From positions 186,001 through 250,000 of the forward strand of contig NZ_LVEN01000035.1 in the NCBI RefSeq assembly GCF_001686925.1: DNA of 64,000 bases, in the 5' to 3' direction. The notes beneath the pieces were generated by a model. That model saw nothing but the letters and a program-made list of their open reading frames with translations, was not told the DNA's origin and searched no databases. Source of the stretch: Flavobacterium piscis. Its GTDB lineage: Bacteria > Bacteroidota > Bacteroidia > Flavobacteriales > Flavobacteriaceae. The translations under genes and the position numbers were made by a program. Shown one piece after another: positions 40,839-51,462 of this stretch; position 1 is the first letter of the stretch, and each line of letters begins with the position of its first letter.

Positions 40839-42167
40839 ATGGACTATAAAAACGACATCGGATACAGAAAAGAAACGCTAAAAAAGTTGTTGTATAACCT
40901 TCAGAAAAGCGAAGACTTAATTGTAAAAGCTTTATACGATGATTTTAAAAAGCCCGAATTTGAAGCTGTTTTAACCGAAACGAATTATGTCATTTCGGAC
41001 TTAAAAGACACCATCAAAAATATTCATAAATGGGCAAAGCGAAAACGTGTTTTTCCTTCTCTTCTTAACTTTCCTTCGACAGATTATATTTATAAAGAAC
41101 CTTATGGAGACGTTCTGGTTATTGCTCCCTGGAATTATCCGTTTCAATTGGCTTTATGCCCTTTAATCGCAGCCGTAGCAGCCGGAAACCGGGTAGTTTT
41201 AAAACCTTCTGAACTTACACCCCACACCTCAGCAATAATTGCCAAAATCATCGAAAAAACATTCCACGTTAATCATGTTGAAGTTTTTGAAGGCGGTGTC
41301 GAAGTGTCTAATCAACTATTGGCACAACGATGGGATTATATTTTCTTTACAGGAAGTGTGGCTGTTGGAAAAGTGGTTGCAAAAGCCGCAGCCGAAAATT
41401 TAACTCCAGTTACATTAGAACTCGGCGGAAAAAACCCCTGTATTATTGATGAAACTGCCAATTTAAAACTCGCTGCTAAACGTATTGTATGGGGTAAGTT
41501 TATTAATGCAGGACAGACTTGTATTGCTCCCGATTATATTTTGATCCAAAAAAACATGAAAGTTAATTTCATCTCTTTTTTAATCGAGGAAATTATAAAA
41601 GCCTACGGAAAAAAAATCGACAAATCTTCGGATTTTGCCCGTATTATCAATACCAAAAACTGGCTGCGACTAGCCAATATGATCGAACCCGAAAAAGTGA
41701 TTTTTGGAGGAGAAACAAATGCCAACGAACTTTATATTTCACCAACTTTAATCGAAGAACCTGCATTGGATAGTCCTGTTATGAAAGAAGAAATTTTTGG
41801 TCCTATTTTACCTATTCTTCTTTATGAAACAGAAGCTGACATTCAAAACGTGATTAGCCGTTATGAGAAACCTCTTTCATTTTATGTTTTTAGCGAAAAT
41901 AAATCGTTTGCCAAAAAATTAATTAAAACTTATTCGTTTGGCGGTGGCTGTATCAATGATACTGTTGTTCATTTTTCTAATAAAAGACTGCCTTTTGGCG
42001 GAGTTGGCCATAGTGGCATGGGTGCTTATCATGGCCAATTGAGCTTTGATATTTTTTCTCACCATAAAGCTGTCGTAAAAAAGGCAAACTGGCTCGATTT
42101 ACCAATGAGATATGCACCTTACAAAGATAAATTAGCTTCTATAAAAAGAATATTGGACTGGATATAA
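40839..42167 (+). CDS. Aldehyde dehydrogenase
   Basis: 442 residues, single ALDH domain. NAD(P)-binding APWNYPFQLAL and GNRVVLKPSELTPHTS, general-base E194 in LELGGKNPC, nucleophile C228 in NAGQTCIAPDYI, and C-terminal RLPFGGVGHSGMGAYHG. This length and motif order matches class-3-type fatty-aldehyde dehydrogenases. It oxidises aldehydes to acids; the C-terminal tail may be membrane-associated. Monocistronic. Confidence 0.92.
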   Translation: MDYKNDIGYRKETLKKLLYNLQKSEDLIVKALYDDFKKPEFEAVLTETNYVISDLKDTIKNIHKWAKRKRVFPSLLNFPSTDYIYKEPYGDVLVIAPWNYPFQLALCPLIAAVAAGNRVVLKPSELTPHTSAIIAKIIEKTFHVNHVEVFEGGVEVSNQLLAQRWDYIFFTGSVAVGKVVAKAAAENLTPVTLELGGKNPCIIDETANLKLAAKRIVWGKFINAGQTCIAPDYILIQKNMKVNFISFLIEEIIKAYGKKIDKSSDFARIINTKNWLRLANMIEPEKVIFGGETNANELYISPTLIEEPALDSPVMKEEIFGPILPILLYETEADIQNVISRYEKPLSFYVFSENKSFAKKLIKTYSFGGGCINDTVVHFSNKRLPFGGVGHSGMGAYHGQLSFDIFSHHKAVVKKANWLDLPMRYAPYKDKLASIKRILDWI

Positions 42168-42289
42168 CAGCAAAAACAATTTCGTAATGTTTTTGAGATT
42201 TTCCTATGAATTTGATTAAAAATATTATATTTACGTCACATTATTTATCTTAAATTCCAGAATATAAAACAATTCTACTTTTACACAAA

Positions 42290-43081
42290 ATGAGATCCAC
42301 ACTTAATCAAATCAAAGACATTAAGAATCATGGTTATACCTTAGATTTTTCAACCGTCTTTAACGCTGCTTTTGAAAACTATAAAAAAATAGCACTTTAT
42401 GCCGGATTGATATTATTAGTATTTTCTATACTATTTGGTATCATTGGTTCTATTCTTTTAGCCGTTATTTTTGGTGTAGATAAATTAAACGATCCTGCCT
42501 TCTTTTCGATCAAACCTAATCAGTTATCAAGTATTCAACTCGTTTATTATATTGTGGCCACAGTATTATTTTCTGCAATTTTAAGCCCTTTTGGTGCCGG
42601 ATTTCTAAAAATGGCGTATTGTGCTGACAGAGATCAGGAATTTAATGTTTCGACCATTTTTACTTATTATAAATCAAGTAAATTTTTACAAATATTTTTG
42701 GCAACTGCAATTATCTCATTAATCAGTGTCTCTATATCTACATTTTTCGAAATTCAAAATCTTAATATGATAGGAATTGTAGTTTCGTTGATGACTTCGT
42801 ATTTTACATTTTTAACGGTTCCGCTTATTATATTTGGAGACTTAAAGGCAATTGACGCTATTACATCAAGTTTTATTCTTATTGCAAAACAACCTGTCGT
42901 ACTTTTAGGATTAATGATCACTATTGTTGTTGCTTTGATAATTGGCTTTATGGCTCTTTTTATCGGGATTTTATTTACAGTTCCGCTAAGTTATTCAATG
43001 ACATATGCTATATATTATGCGATTTTTAAAAATGATAAAGAAGATCCAATTGATTCAATTGGGCAATCGGATTTAGAATAA
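42290..43081 (+). CDS. Multi-pass membrane protein of unknown function
   Basis: 263 residues with about six transmembrane helices (about 33-60, 82-104, 128-146, 153-172, 184-198, 203-240) and a charged C-terminal tail ending EDPIDSIGQSDLE. The segment FNAAFENYKKIALYAGLILL resembles the start of glycerophosphodiesterase membrane-domain-like or DUF975-type proteins, but no firm family assignment is possible. Possibly an inner-membrane transporter-like protein. Confidence 0.58.
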   Translation: MRSTLNQIKDIKNHGYTLDFSTVFNAAFENYKKIALYAGLILLVFSILFGIIGSILLAVIFGVDKLNDPAFFSIKPNQLSSIQLVYYIVATVLFSAILSPFGAGFLKMAYCADRDQEFNVSTIFTYYKSSKFLQIFLATAIISLISVSISTFFEIQNLNMIGIVVSLMTSYFTFLTVPLIIFGDLKAIDAITSSFILIAKQPVVLLGLMITIVVALIIGFMALFIGILFTVPLSYSMTYAIYYAIFKNDKEDPIDSIGQSDLE

Positions 43082-43172
43082 AAAAGAAAATTCTATACAA
43101 CAAAAGAGCTTAACCTACTCTTTTTAGAGTTTTCAAACAACTTTTTACTAAACCAAACATACCTCAAATTCT

Positions 43173-46100
43173 ATGGTAGAGAACTATAGTTTTTTCAATT
43201 CGCTGATTTCTGGAATTGCCACGCTTGGTAATGCCCTAAAATCAATTATTGCAAACTGGTATGTTTTTACTTCCGACATTATTTTTTATAACAATCCTAA
43301 AATTATACTTTTAGGATTAGCGTTATTTGGTCTTTTGAGTATTCTGGTGTATCAATTTTTTAAAATAAATTCCAAAATTGGCTATTTTATAGAAAAAAAA
43401 CTGGAAACCGAAACAGCCAACAGAGAATATCAACTTTATATTTTATTTTTTGGTATTGCCATTATTCTAATCGAAATTATCAATGAACTTTTTAAAATAA
43501 GACCTAAAAGTTTATTAGTAATCAATGTTTCCATCGGATTTTCGATTCTGGTTATTTACTTCATTACAAGTAGAATTAAATTTCTAAGAGATAGGGTTCA
43601 GCCATTATTTATATTCTTTTTCTTTATTTACGTCGCTTACATTGGGTATAATATTATTTTTCATTCTAATGATGTTATTCCAATTATTGTCTTTTTAATC
43701 TCGTTCTTCTTTTCGTACAGCATTTTAAAACCCATCAAAATATATTGGCTATTTGTTGGTTTAGTTTTTAGTTTTTTAATTGCAACCGTTATTTTTCATT
43801 TAATTTCTTTAAAATCGTCCATTATATTAATCAATTTTTCTATTCTTATTTTTATTATCAATCAGGTAAAATATGCCGTTTTATTAAATAGTAAGGATAA
43901 TTTCAGGTTTACAAATGAAATTGTGCATAAGGGAAATTCATTAACAATTGCCACAAATAAAAAAAACGAAGTACTGTTTTGCAGCGAAACAATAACAGCA
44001 ATTCTAGGATATCTGCCGGACGAAGTAATGGGTTTGAAATTTTGGAAACTAACAAAAGAAACAGAATTTATTGAAAATATAAAAAATTTTAACAACGAGG
44101 AAAACAAGCTTTATATTCGGAAATTAAAGAGTAAAAATGGCGAATACAAGTACATCCAATGGAAAGATAAAAAGTTCTCTGATGATCTAATTATCAGTAT
44201 CGGACAGGATGTTACAGAACAAATTAATGTTCAGGATCAATACAAAAACCTGATTCAAACCGCAACTGATATTATATTTGAAATCGATAGTGAAGGTTAT
44301 TTTACTTTTGTAAATGACTTTGGTTTTTCGATTTTAGGCTATTCAGAAAGTGAGATTATATCACAACATTATTCGAATTTTATTCATGGAAACTACCAGC
44401 GAAATGCAGTTGATTTTTATGAAAACCTGGACAGCAGTGAAAACAATTTCCCTTCTATAGAAATTCCGATTTTAAAGAAAAACGGAAAAACTTTATGGAT
44501 CTCCCAAAAAATTATAATTCGTAAAAACGATTTAGGCCAAACCATTGGTTATGCCGGTATAGCCAGAGATATTACGGATATCAAAAACATAGAAAACGAA
44601 AAAAAGAAACGCCTTAAAAAAATTGAATCTTACAATCATTCCATAAAAAAATTATCAACCACAGATTTTAGTAAATATAGTAATCTGGATACTGTTGTGG
44701 ATTATATTATTAAAGAAGCCGCCACGGTTACCAAAACAAACAGGGTAAGTTTCTGGAAATATGATAAAGACTTAATTAGTTGCAAAAACATATTTAGTAT
44801 TGATAATCAGAATTTAAGCGACAAAAACATATTAGATAAAGAATCATACCCCATTTATTTTGAAACTTTAAAAAACAAGGCTATAATAAATGCGCCAGAT
44901 GTTTTTAATAAATTAGAAACATCAGAATTTCAAAAGCTTTATTTTACCAAAAATCACATCAAATCAATGCTGGATGTTCCTATATTTTTGAGCGGACAAC
45001 TGGGCGGTGTCGTTTGTTTTGAAAGCACTCAGGAAAAAAGGGACTGGGATAATGAAGATATCAATTATGCCAGAACAATTGCGGATGTGATTTCGTTGGC
45101 TATTTCGTCGCAAAAGCGTCTGGAAGCTGAACGAAGATTAGAATTTAAAAGTCAGTTGCTTTCGGCACTTTCTTTATGCACAGAGAAATTTTTGCTGAGT
45201 AAAACCACTCACGAAATGTTTCAGGAAACCTATGAAATAATTGGTAAAGCAGCCAAAGTCGATCATATGTATTACTACGAAAGAGACTTTAATACAAATT
45301 GTATCTCCCAAAAATACAAATGGTCAAGAAAAGGAATAGAACATCAAATCACAAAAGTACAACAACTTACAGAAGACAATTTACAGGAAATTTACGAAGC
45401 AGCAAAAAATAGAAAAATCTTAAATAAGCTCACACGTAAACTTGGTGATACTTTTTTTAAACAACTATTAATTGATAACCAAATCAAATCCATATTGATT
45501 CTGCCTTTGTTTATTAATGATGTTTTTACCGGCTTTATTGGTTTTGATGATTGTACCAACGAAAAAAAATGGTCTGAAGAAGAAATCTATATCTTTCAGG
45601 TTCTTGCCAACAACATTTCATCGGCATTGGAGAGAAATCGCAATGAAACCAAAATTCTCGAAAGTGAACAAAAGTTCAAACTGATTGCCAACAATATTCC
45701 GGGTACGGTTTATTTATCAAAATTTGATGCCTTGTCGACCAAAATTTTCCTGAATGATGAGATTGCGAATTTAACGGGTTATTCAAAATCAGAATTTATT
45801 GAGAATAATTTATCTTTTTTATCCCTTATACATCCTGATGACAAGGACGAAGTAATCAGTAATCAGATTGATAATTTACATAACGGCATTCCTTTGCACA
45901 ACATATACAGAATTTGCAGAAAAAGCGGCGAATACATCTGGGTAGAAGAATTTGGTGATGTTATTAAAAAAGGAGACGAAATTGAATTTGTTGGCGGAAT
46001 TTATTTTGATATCACAAACAAAAAAGAAACCGAAGATGCAATAAAAGCCAAACAATTGGCCGAAGCAGCGAACAAATCAAAATCAGACTTTTTGGCCAAT

Positions 46101-47225
46101 ATGTCGCATGAAATAAGAACGCCTTTAAACGGTATTATTGGTTTTACACATTTACTGATGAAAACGGAACTTGAAGAAATTCAGGAAAAATACATGACTA
46201 CGATAAATCAGTCAGCGCATTCTTTGTTAGAAATTATAAACGATATACTTGATTTTTCTAAGATCGAGGCCGGAAAGCTGGAACTTTTTATTGATTTATA
46301 TGATATCAAAAAAGTGCTTGGACAGGTATTTGATCTAATTGTTTACGAATCGAACCAGAAAAACCTTAAACTGGAATTAAATGTAGATCCTGATGTTCCT
46401 AAATACATTTGGACAGATATCGTGAGAATCAAACAAATTTTGATCAATTTGCTCTCAAATGCAGTCAAATTCACCAACGAAGGTTCGATTAAACTAAATG
46501 TTTCTGTTCTGGAAAAAAATAAAAGCGGCAATTGTATTATTCGTTTTTCCGTCATAGATACCGGAATTGGAATTCTGGAAAAAAACCAAAAGAAAATTTT
46601 TAAAGCTTTTTCTCAGGAAGATAGCTCTACAACGCGCAAGTTTGGAGGAACAGGTTTGGGATTAACAATATCCAATCAGTTATTAGCTTTAATGGATAGT
46701 CGATTGCAGCTGGAAAGTAAGATTGACATGGGAAGTAATTTTTATTTTGATTTAAATTTAAAAACCAGCAACCAAAGCATTAATGAAAAATACAATGCAG
46801 AACTTAAGAAAATAAATCTGGAATTAAGCTCAAAAAATGCTGGTGCCTATCATAAAAATATCACTTTTTTGATTGTTGAAGACAACAAAGTAAACATGTT
46901 ATTACTAAAAACCATTATTAAAAATTTGTATGGCACTGCTTATATTTATGAATGCGAAAATGGATACGAAGCCGTTAATCAATTCGAAAGCATAAATCCT
47001 GATCTTATTTTTATGGATATTCAGATGCCGGTTATGAATGGTTATGAAACAACAAAAGCGATAAGAAATACGATTACCGGAAAAGATATTCCGATCATTG
47101 CAGTAACCGCAGGCGCAGAGAAAGATGAAAGAAATAAATGCTTATCGGCAGGAATGGATGATTATATCTCTAAACCAATTATTAAAGGCACTGTAGAAGA
47201 AGCGTTGTCAAAATGGTTAAAATAG
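43173..47225 (+). CDS. Hybrid sensor histidine kinase (membrane, PAS/GAF, HisKA, HATPase, receiver)
   Basis: 1350 residues. Seven or so N-terminal helices (about 43-240) are followed by two PAS domains (about 255-345 and 360-470), two GAF domains (about 495-645 and 665-815) and a third PAS (about 830-945). A HisKA domain carries H979 in MSHEIRTPLNG; HATPase_c follows (about 1080-1195, NLLSNAVKFTNEGS, DTGIGI, GGTGLGLTISNQL). A C-terminal receiver (about 1230-1348) carries D1282 in IFMDIQMPVMNGYE. No partner regulator is adjacent and no Hpt domain is present, so an unlinked Hpt is expected. Confidence 0.92.
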   Translation: MVENYSFFNSLISGIATLGNALKSIIANWYVFTSDIIFYNNPKIILLGLALFGLLSILVYQFFKINSKIGYFIEKKLETETANREYQLYILFFGIAIILIEIINELFKIRPKSLLVINVSIGFSILVIYFITSRIKFLRDRVQPLFIFFFFIYVAYIGYNIIFHSNDVIPIIVFLISFFFSYSILKPIKIYWLFVGLVFSFLIATVIFHLISLKSSIILINFSILIFIINQVKYAVLLNSKDNFRFTNEIVHKGNSLTIATNKKNEVLFCSETITAILGYLPDEVMGLKFWKLTKETEFIENIKNFNNEENKLYIRKLKSKNGEYKYIQWKDKKFSDDLIISIGQDVTEQINVQDQYKNLIQTATDIIFEIDSEGYFTFVNDFGFSILGYSESEIISQHYSNFIHGNYQRNAVDFYENLDSSENNFPSIEIPILKKNGKTLWISQKIIIRKNDLGQTIGYAGIARDITDIKNIENEKKKRLKKIESYNHSIKKLSTTDFSKYSNLDTVVDYIIKEAATVTKTNRVSFWKYDKDLISCKNIFSIDNQNLSDKNILDKESYPIYFETLKNKAIINAPDVFNKLETSEFQKLYFTKNHIKSMLDVPIFLSGQLGGVVCFESTQEKRDWDNEDINYARTIADVISLAISSQKRLEAERRLEFKSQLLSALSLCTEKFLLSKTTHEMFQETYEIIGKAAKVDHMYYYERDFNTNCISQKYKWSRKGIEHQITKVQQLTEDNLQEIYEAAKNRKILNKLTRKLGDTFFKQLLIDNQIKSILILPLFINDVFTGFIGFDDCTNEKKWSEEEIYIFQVLANNISSALERNRNETKILESEQKFKLIANNIPGTVYLSKFDALSTKIFLNDEIANLTGYSKSEFIENNLSFLSLIHPDDKDEVISNQIDNLHNGIPLHNIYRICRKSGEYIWVEEFGDVIKKGDEIEFVGGIYFDITNKKETEDAIKAKQLAEAANKSKSDFLANMSHEIRTPLNGIIGFTHLLMKTELEEIQEKYMTTINQSAHSLLEIINDILDFSKIEAGKLELFIDLYDIKKVLGQVFDLIVYESNQKNLKLELNVDPDVPKYIWTDIVRIKQILINLLSNAVKFTNEGSIKLNVSVLEKNKSGNCIIRFSVIDTGIGILEKNQKKIFKAFSQEDSSTTRKFGGTGLGLTISNQLLALMDSRLQLESKIDMGSNFYFDLNLKTSNQSINEKYNAELKKINLELSSKNAGAYHKNITFLIVEDNKVNMLLLKTIIKNLYGTAYIYECENGYEAVNQFESINPDLIFMDIQMPVMNGYETTKAIRNTITGKDIPIIAVTAGAEKDERNKCLSAGMDDYISKPIIKGTVEEALSKWLK

Positions 47226-47318
47226 TTAAAACTAAATTGTTTCATTTTAACAATAATTCCTAAAAAATCTATAAATTCGTGTAACATAAAAACTCAATAA
47301 ACTAAAATACAACATAAT

Positions 47319-48167
47319 ATGAAGTGGCTAGGCGGTAGACAAAGTGATAATGTAGAAGACAGAAGAGGACTTTCTGGCGGAAAAGTAGCCGTTGGTGGCG
47401 GTGTTATTGGTATTATTATTTTATTACTGAATGTTTTTGGTGGCGAAAATGGCCAGACTATAGGAAATGTATTAGAGCAAATGCAAGGCGGCCAGACACA
47501 AACCGAATCAGCTGCGCCATTAAGCAAAGAAGATAAAGAACTCGGAGATTTTGTTAGAGTGGTGCTGGCTCGTAATGAGGACACCTGGAGCAAAATTTTC
47601 GCAGAACATGACATGACTTACGAAAAACCTAAATTGGTGCTTTTTAGAGGCTCTGTAAACACAGCTTGTGGTGGTGCATCATCTGCATCCGGTCCGTTTT
47701 ATTGTCCGGGCGATCGCAAAGTATATATGGATTTGGCTTTTTTTGAAGAATTAAAAACCAAATTTGGAGCTGAAGGAGGTGATTTTGCTATTGCTTATGT
47801 TATCGCTCATGAAATAGGCCATCATATTCAAACCTTACTGGGAACATCAGAAAAAATGCGTCAGGAACAAGAAGGAAAAAGCGAAGCGCAGGCCAATAAA
47901 CTTTCTGTAGCGTTAGAATTACAAGCCGATTTTTATGCGGGAGTCTGGGCCCATGACAACCAGCAATATCTTGAAGCAGGAGATATCGAAGAAGCGTTAA
48001 GTGCAGCAAATGCAGTTGGCGATGACGCCATTCAAAGTAAAATGCAAGGACATGTTGTTCCGGATTCATTTACGCACGGTACATCAGAACAAAGAATGTA
48101 CTGGTTTAAGAAAGGTTTTAAAACCGGAGATATCAAACAAGGAAATACTTTCGACGAAATACGATAA
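47319..48167 (+). CDS. ypfJ: Neutral zinc metallopeptidase (YpfJ/DUF-type)
   Basis: 282 residues. Start MKWLGGRQSDNVEDRRGLS is the YpfJ family opening, followed by one transmembrane helix (about 27-42) and an extracytoplasmic domain with zinc motif H164-E-I-G-H168-H169 in VIAHEIGHHIQTLLG and YFCPGD-like PFYCPGDRKVYMDLAFF. It is a membrane-tethered putative peptidase of unknown substrate. A strong nested terminator follows. A decayed copy of its last ~100 nt lies at 51463-51560 beside tRNA-His. Confidence 0.9.
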   Translation: MKWLGGRQSDNVEDRRGLSGGKVAVGGGVIGIIILLLNVFGGENGQTIGNVLEQMQGGQTQTESAAPLSKEDKELGDFVRVVLARNEDTWSKIFAEHDMTYEKPKLVLFRGSVNTACGGASSASGPFYCPGDRKVYMDLAFFEELKTKFGAEGGDFAIAYVIAHEIGHHIQTLLGTSEKMRQEQEGKSEAQANKLSVALELQADFYAGVWAHDNQQYLEAGDIEEALSAANAVGDDAIQSKMQGHVVPDSFTHGTSEQRMYWFKKGFKTGDIKQGNTFDEIR

Positions 48168-48182
48168 TTCAATAAACCAAAC

Positions 48183-48234
48183 TATAATAACCAAATGAGC
48201 ATGACTTAATCGTCATGCTTTTTTGGTTATTATA
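48183..48234. terminator. Nested terminator between ypfJ and nadB
   Basis: Inner stem agcatgac (48198-48205) / gtcatgct (48212-48219) with a T-run suits the + strand; outer stem tataataacca (48183-48193) / tggttattata (48224-48234) extends it. It lies in the convergent gap and may end both transcripts. Confidence 0.85.
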
Positions 48235-48292
48235 GACAATACTTTTTTTGTAAACGGTTTGAATTATTTAAAATGATTACAGAAAATGTAAT

Positions 48293-49816
48293 TTAATAAC
48301 TTGTAACCTTTTTTAAAACCTCGGTCTTATTCTGTTCTACAATAATTTTAGCAACGGTAAGCATATTAGTAAATTCAACAAGCTGTGTTGTTATTTTTTG
48401 CTTTCTAAATAATAAGCCTACTGTTGTCATTTTCATCGATTCTATTCTATTTAATATTTTAAGAAAATCAGAATCTTTACTGGCATAAAAAAAAGTCATC
48501 ATGGTTTGAAGCTCTTTTTTCAATTTTATAAAGTAATTAGAATCTTTGTCCAGTAAAGGCTCATCGAACTTCAACAGGCTTTTTTTTGAGGAGAAAGATA
48601 AATCATCAATAGTCCTGCCGATATGATCCGAAGCCTGGTGAGCAAAAACCAAAGCTTCTAATAAGGAGTTTGAAGCCAATCTGTTTTTCCCATGCAAACC
48701 TGTTCTGGAACATTCACCTATGGCATAGAGATTCTTTATATTGGTTTGTGATTTTTTATTTACACTAATACCGCCACATTGATAATGAGCAACGGGAACA
48801 ATAGGAATTAAATCTTTTTCAGGATGTAATCCAATAGTCTTGCAATATGCTGTAATAGACGGAAAATGAGTATAAAATTCATCAAAATCAAGATGTCGGC
48901 AATCCAAATAAACATACTGCTTTCCGGACATTTGTATTTCTTTGCTTATGGCTTGCGATACTACATCCCTTGTTGCCAATTCCCCCCGAATATCATCTTT
49001 AAAAATAAAACGCTTTTGATCTTCATTAACAATGTGCGCCCCAAAACCTCTTACAGCTTCAGAAATTAAAAAGAACGGATTTTTATTTTCTTCATACAAT
49101 GCTGTTGGGTGAAACTGTATGTATTGCATATCCTTTATTACAGCTCCGGCGCGGGAAGCTATTGCAATTCCGTCACCAGTTGCAATCTCAGGATTGGTCG
49201 TATTCTTAAAAATCTGTCCACATCCTCCTGTACTCAAAACTACCGTTTTAGTACGTACGTATTTTACTTTCTTATTGATTTTATCACAATAAAAAGCGCC
49301 TTTACAACGAATCTTTCCGTTACTTTTTTTAGTATCGACATCAATAACCAAATGGTCTTCAAGAACTGTAATGTTCGATAAGTATTTTACAGTTTCAATT
49401 AGATTTTTTTCTATTTCTGCTCCGGATATATCTTTATGATGCAAAATACGATGTTGAGAATGTCCGCCTTCCAAACCTAAATTCCATATTCCGGATTTAT
49501 TTTTATCAAAAGAAACTCCAATATCAATAAGTTCTTTTAATCGCTCAGGAGCCTGATGTATTACCATTTTCACAATTTCTTCATCGCATAAACCTCCACC
49601 CGATCTTAAGGTATCTTCTATATGTTGTTCAAAACTATCCTCTATGTAATCCGTAACAACAGCAATACCACCTTGAGCCAATTGGGTATTAGAGTTTTTG
49701 ACCTTGTCTTTGGTCATAATTGTTATGGATAAATCTGGTCGCTTTTTTGCAATTTTTATCGCAAAAAATAAACCCGCTATTCCGGAACCAATTATAAGTA
49801 TATCAGTTTTTTTCAT
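48293..49816 (-). CDS. nadB: L-aspartate oxidase
   Basis: 507 residues. FAD-binding GSGIAGLFFAIKIA, NTQLAQGGIAVV, LEGGHSQHRILHHKDISGAE, MQYIQFHPTAL, SEAVRGFGAHIV and GLHGKNRLASNSLLEAL identify NadB rather than succinate dehydrogenase. It oxidises aspartate to iminoaspartate, the first step of de novo NAD synthesis. Cytoplasmic. It lies 17 nt downstream of nadA in the same operon; nadC is not in the window. Confidence 0.95.
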   Translation of the reverse strand: MKKTDILIIGSGIAGLFFAIKIAKKRPDLSITIMTKDKVKNSNTQLAQGGIAVVTDYIEDSFEQHIEDTLRSGGGLCDEEIVKMVIHQAPERLKELIDIGVSFDKNKSGIWNLGLEGGHSQHRILHHKDISGAEIEKNLIETVKYLSNITVLEDHLVIDVDTKKSNGKIRCKGAFYCDKINKKVKYVRTKTVVLSTGGCGQIFKNTTNPEIATGDGIAIASRAGAVIKDMQYIQFHPTALYEENKNPFFLISEAVRGFGAHIVNEDQKRFIFKDDIRGELATRDVVSQAISKEIQMSGKQYVYLDCRHLDFDEFYTHFPSITAYCKTIGLHPEKDLIPIVPVAHYQCGGISVNKKSQTNIKNLYAIGECSRTGLHGKNRLASNSLLEALVFAHQASDHIGRTIDDLSFSSKKSLLKFDEPLLDKDSNYFIKLKKELQTMMTFFYASKDSDFLKILNRIESMKMTTVGLLFRKQKITTQLVEFTNMLTVAKIIVEQNKTEVLKKVTSY

Positions 49817-49833
49817 GTTGATTGACTTAGATG

Positions 49834-50766
49834 TTATGACAAATTGAGCATTCTGTTTATAGGTTTTATGGCTTCTAATCGTAATTCTTCATTGATAGTA
49901 ATTTCCGGACCTTCATTTTTTAGACATAAATAAAGTTTTTCTAAAGTATTTACTTTCATATAAGCGCATTCACTGCAGGCACAAGTATTATCTTCGTGTG
50001 ATGGCGCCGGAATTATCGTTTTTTGTGGTGCATCTTTTGATAGCTGATGCAGGATTCCAGCTTCTGTTGCTACAATAAAAGTCGTAGCCGCATCATTCTT
50101 GATAAAATTGAGCATTCCGGACGTTGATCCAATATAATGGGCTGTTTCGAGAATATGCCTTTCTGATTCAGGATGTGCTACAATTTTAGCAGTGGGATTT
50201 GCATTGTAAATTTCGATAAGCTTGTCTAATGAAAAAGCTTCATGAACAATGCACGAGCCATCCCAAAGTAGTAGTTCACGGTTTACAACCTTTTTTAGAT
50301 ACATTCCTAAATTTTTATCAGGAGCAAAAATTATTTCCTGCTCTTTAGGAATTGCTTCTATAATTTTTTTTGCATTTGACGAAGTACAAACCCAATCACT
50401 TAAAGCCTTTATTTCGGCCGAAGAATTAATATAAGTTACCACGACATGATTAGGATGAAGCTCTTTTAATTTCCTGAAATTGTGAGGATCACATCCATCA
50501 GCAAGAGAACATCCAGCATTGATGTCAGGCAAAAGCACTTTTTTATGCGGATTTATGATTTTTGCCGTTTCAGCCATAAAATATACTCCTGCAAAAACAA
50601 TGATATCTGCGTTGGCAGAGGCTGCTTTTTTAGATAACTCAAGACTGTCCCCTACAAAGTCAGCAATGTCCTGTATTTCACTATCCTGATAATAATGAGC
50701 GAGGATAATCGCATTTTTTTCTTGTTTGAGTCGGTTTATTTCAGTAATTAAGAATGACTTATCCAT
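49834..50766 (-). CDS. nadA: Quinolinate synthase A
   Basis: 310 residues. Motifs: AIILAHYYQDSEIQDIADFV, FVGDSLELSKKAA, NAGCSLADGC, VTYINSSAEIKAL, CTSSNA and TCACSECAYMKVNTLEKLY, which supply the three cysteine ligands of the catalytic [4Fe-4S] cluster. It condenses iminoaspartate and DHAP to quinolinate. First gene of the nadAB operon; nadB follows 17 nt later. Upstream, read on the minus strand, TATCTTTA at about 50858-50865 is a possible -7 box. Confidence 0.95.
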   Translation of the reverse strand: MDKSFLITEINRLKQEKNAIILAHYYQDSEIQDIADFVGDSLELSKKAASANADIIVFAGVYFMAETAKIINPHKKVLLPDINAGCSLADGCDPHNFRKLKELHPNHVVVTYINSSAEIKALSDWVCTSSNAKKIIEAIPKEQEIIFAPDKNLGMYLKKVVNRELLLWDGSCIVHEAFSLDKLIEIYNANPTAKIVAHPESERHILETAHYIGSTSGMLNFIKNDAATTFIVATEAGILHQLSKDAPQKTIIPAPSHEDNTCACSECAYMKVNTLEKLYLCLKNEGPEITINEELRLEAIKPINRMLNLS

Positions 50767-51293
50767 ACGGTTATTTTTTTCTTGATATTCTTAAAAATTA
50801 TTTTTAAAATACCTGGATTATAGATTGTTTTATTTTTTTGGAGCTTGATTTACGTTGTAAAGATATTATGCCACTTAATTTTATTTCATGATTAAAATCA
50901 TGAAAAATTACTTTTTAATTTAACATTTTAGAGTACTAAATTATTCCAGTCTTGATAATTTGACCGGTTTTTAAATTTGCAATACTTTAGGGAATTTTAG
51001 TAATTATACTTTTTTAGCCTTAATGCTAAATGTCGTAGAAACATTAAAAATCTTATTGTATAATTATTTTAACGCAAAGACCACAAAGGTTTTTCGCAGA
51101 GTTCACTAAGATTTAAGTTGTTTAGATAATCTAGGTTCGCAAAGCTTTTTTGAACTTAGTATTTTATAAAAGTTAAGAGTAAAGAACTTAGCATGCTCTG
51201 CGGTAGTTTTTTTTACTCTCTTTAAAGGTTTTGAAATTAATCAAGGATAATAGAAAGGAAGAGTAATTTAAGAAATAGATTTTTAAATTATAA
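50767..51293. other. Intergenic region upstream of nadA, with decayed repeat
   Basis: 527 nt without genes. It contains A+T-rich DNA up to about 51060 and then a degraded member of the GCAAAG family (51067-51210: cgcaaagaccacaaagg, ttcgcaaagc, catgctctgcggtag). No riboswitch recognised. Confidence 0.6.
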
Positions 51294-51295
51294 GC

Positions 51296-51326
51296 ACAAA
51301 AAAAGCCTTGAATTTCTTCAAGGCTT
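51296..51326 (-). terminator. Rho-independent terminator after tRNA-His 1
   Basis: aagccttgaa (51303-51312) / ttcaaggctt (51317-51326) with loop tttc. On the minus strand a T-run follows the stem (A-run at 51296-51304 in the given strand). Confidence 0.9.
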
Positions 51327-51336
51327 TAAATTTCCG

Positions 51337-51411
51337 GGTGGCTGACCGGGTTCGAACCGGCGACCCGCGGCACCACAAACCGCTACTCTAACCAACTGAG
51401 CTACAACCACC
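51337..51411 (-). tRNA. tRNA-His (GTG), copy 1
   Basis: 75 nt on the minus strand, full cloverleaf. The anticodon loop TTGTGGT is enclosed by stem GCGGT/GCCGC, giving anticodon GTG. An extra 5' G (-1) pairs with C73, the tRNA-His identity feature. TTCGAAC T-loop present. CCA is not encoded. A second copy with a different anticodon stem lies at 51740-51814. Confidence 0.95.
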
Positions 51412-51462
51412 ATTTTTCTTTGCGGATGCAAATATACAACAAAGGTTTGCTTCTCCAAAGAA

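Noticed and set aside
50767..51290. Possible riboswitch upstream of nadA
   Set aside because: No conserved aptamer (NAD-II or similar) is recognised; only decayed repeats and A+T-rich DNA are seen.
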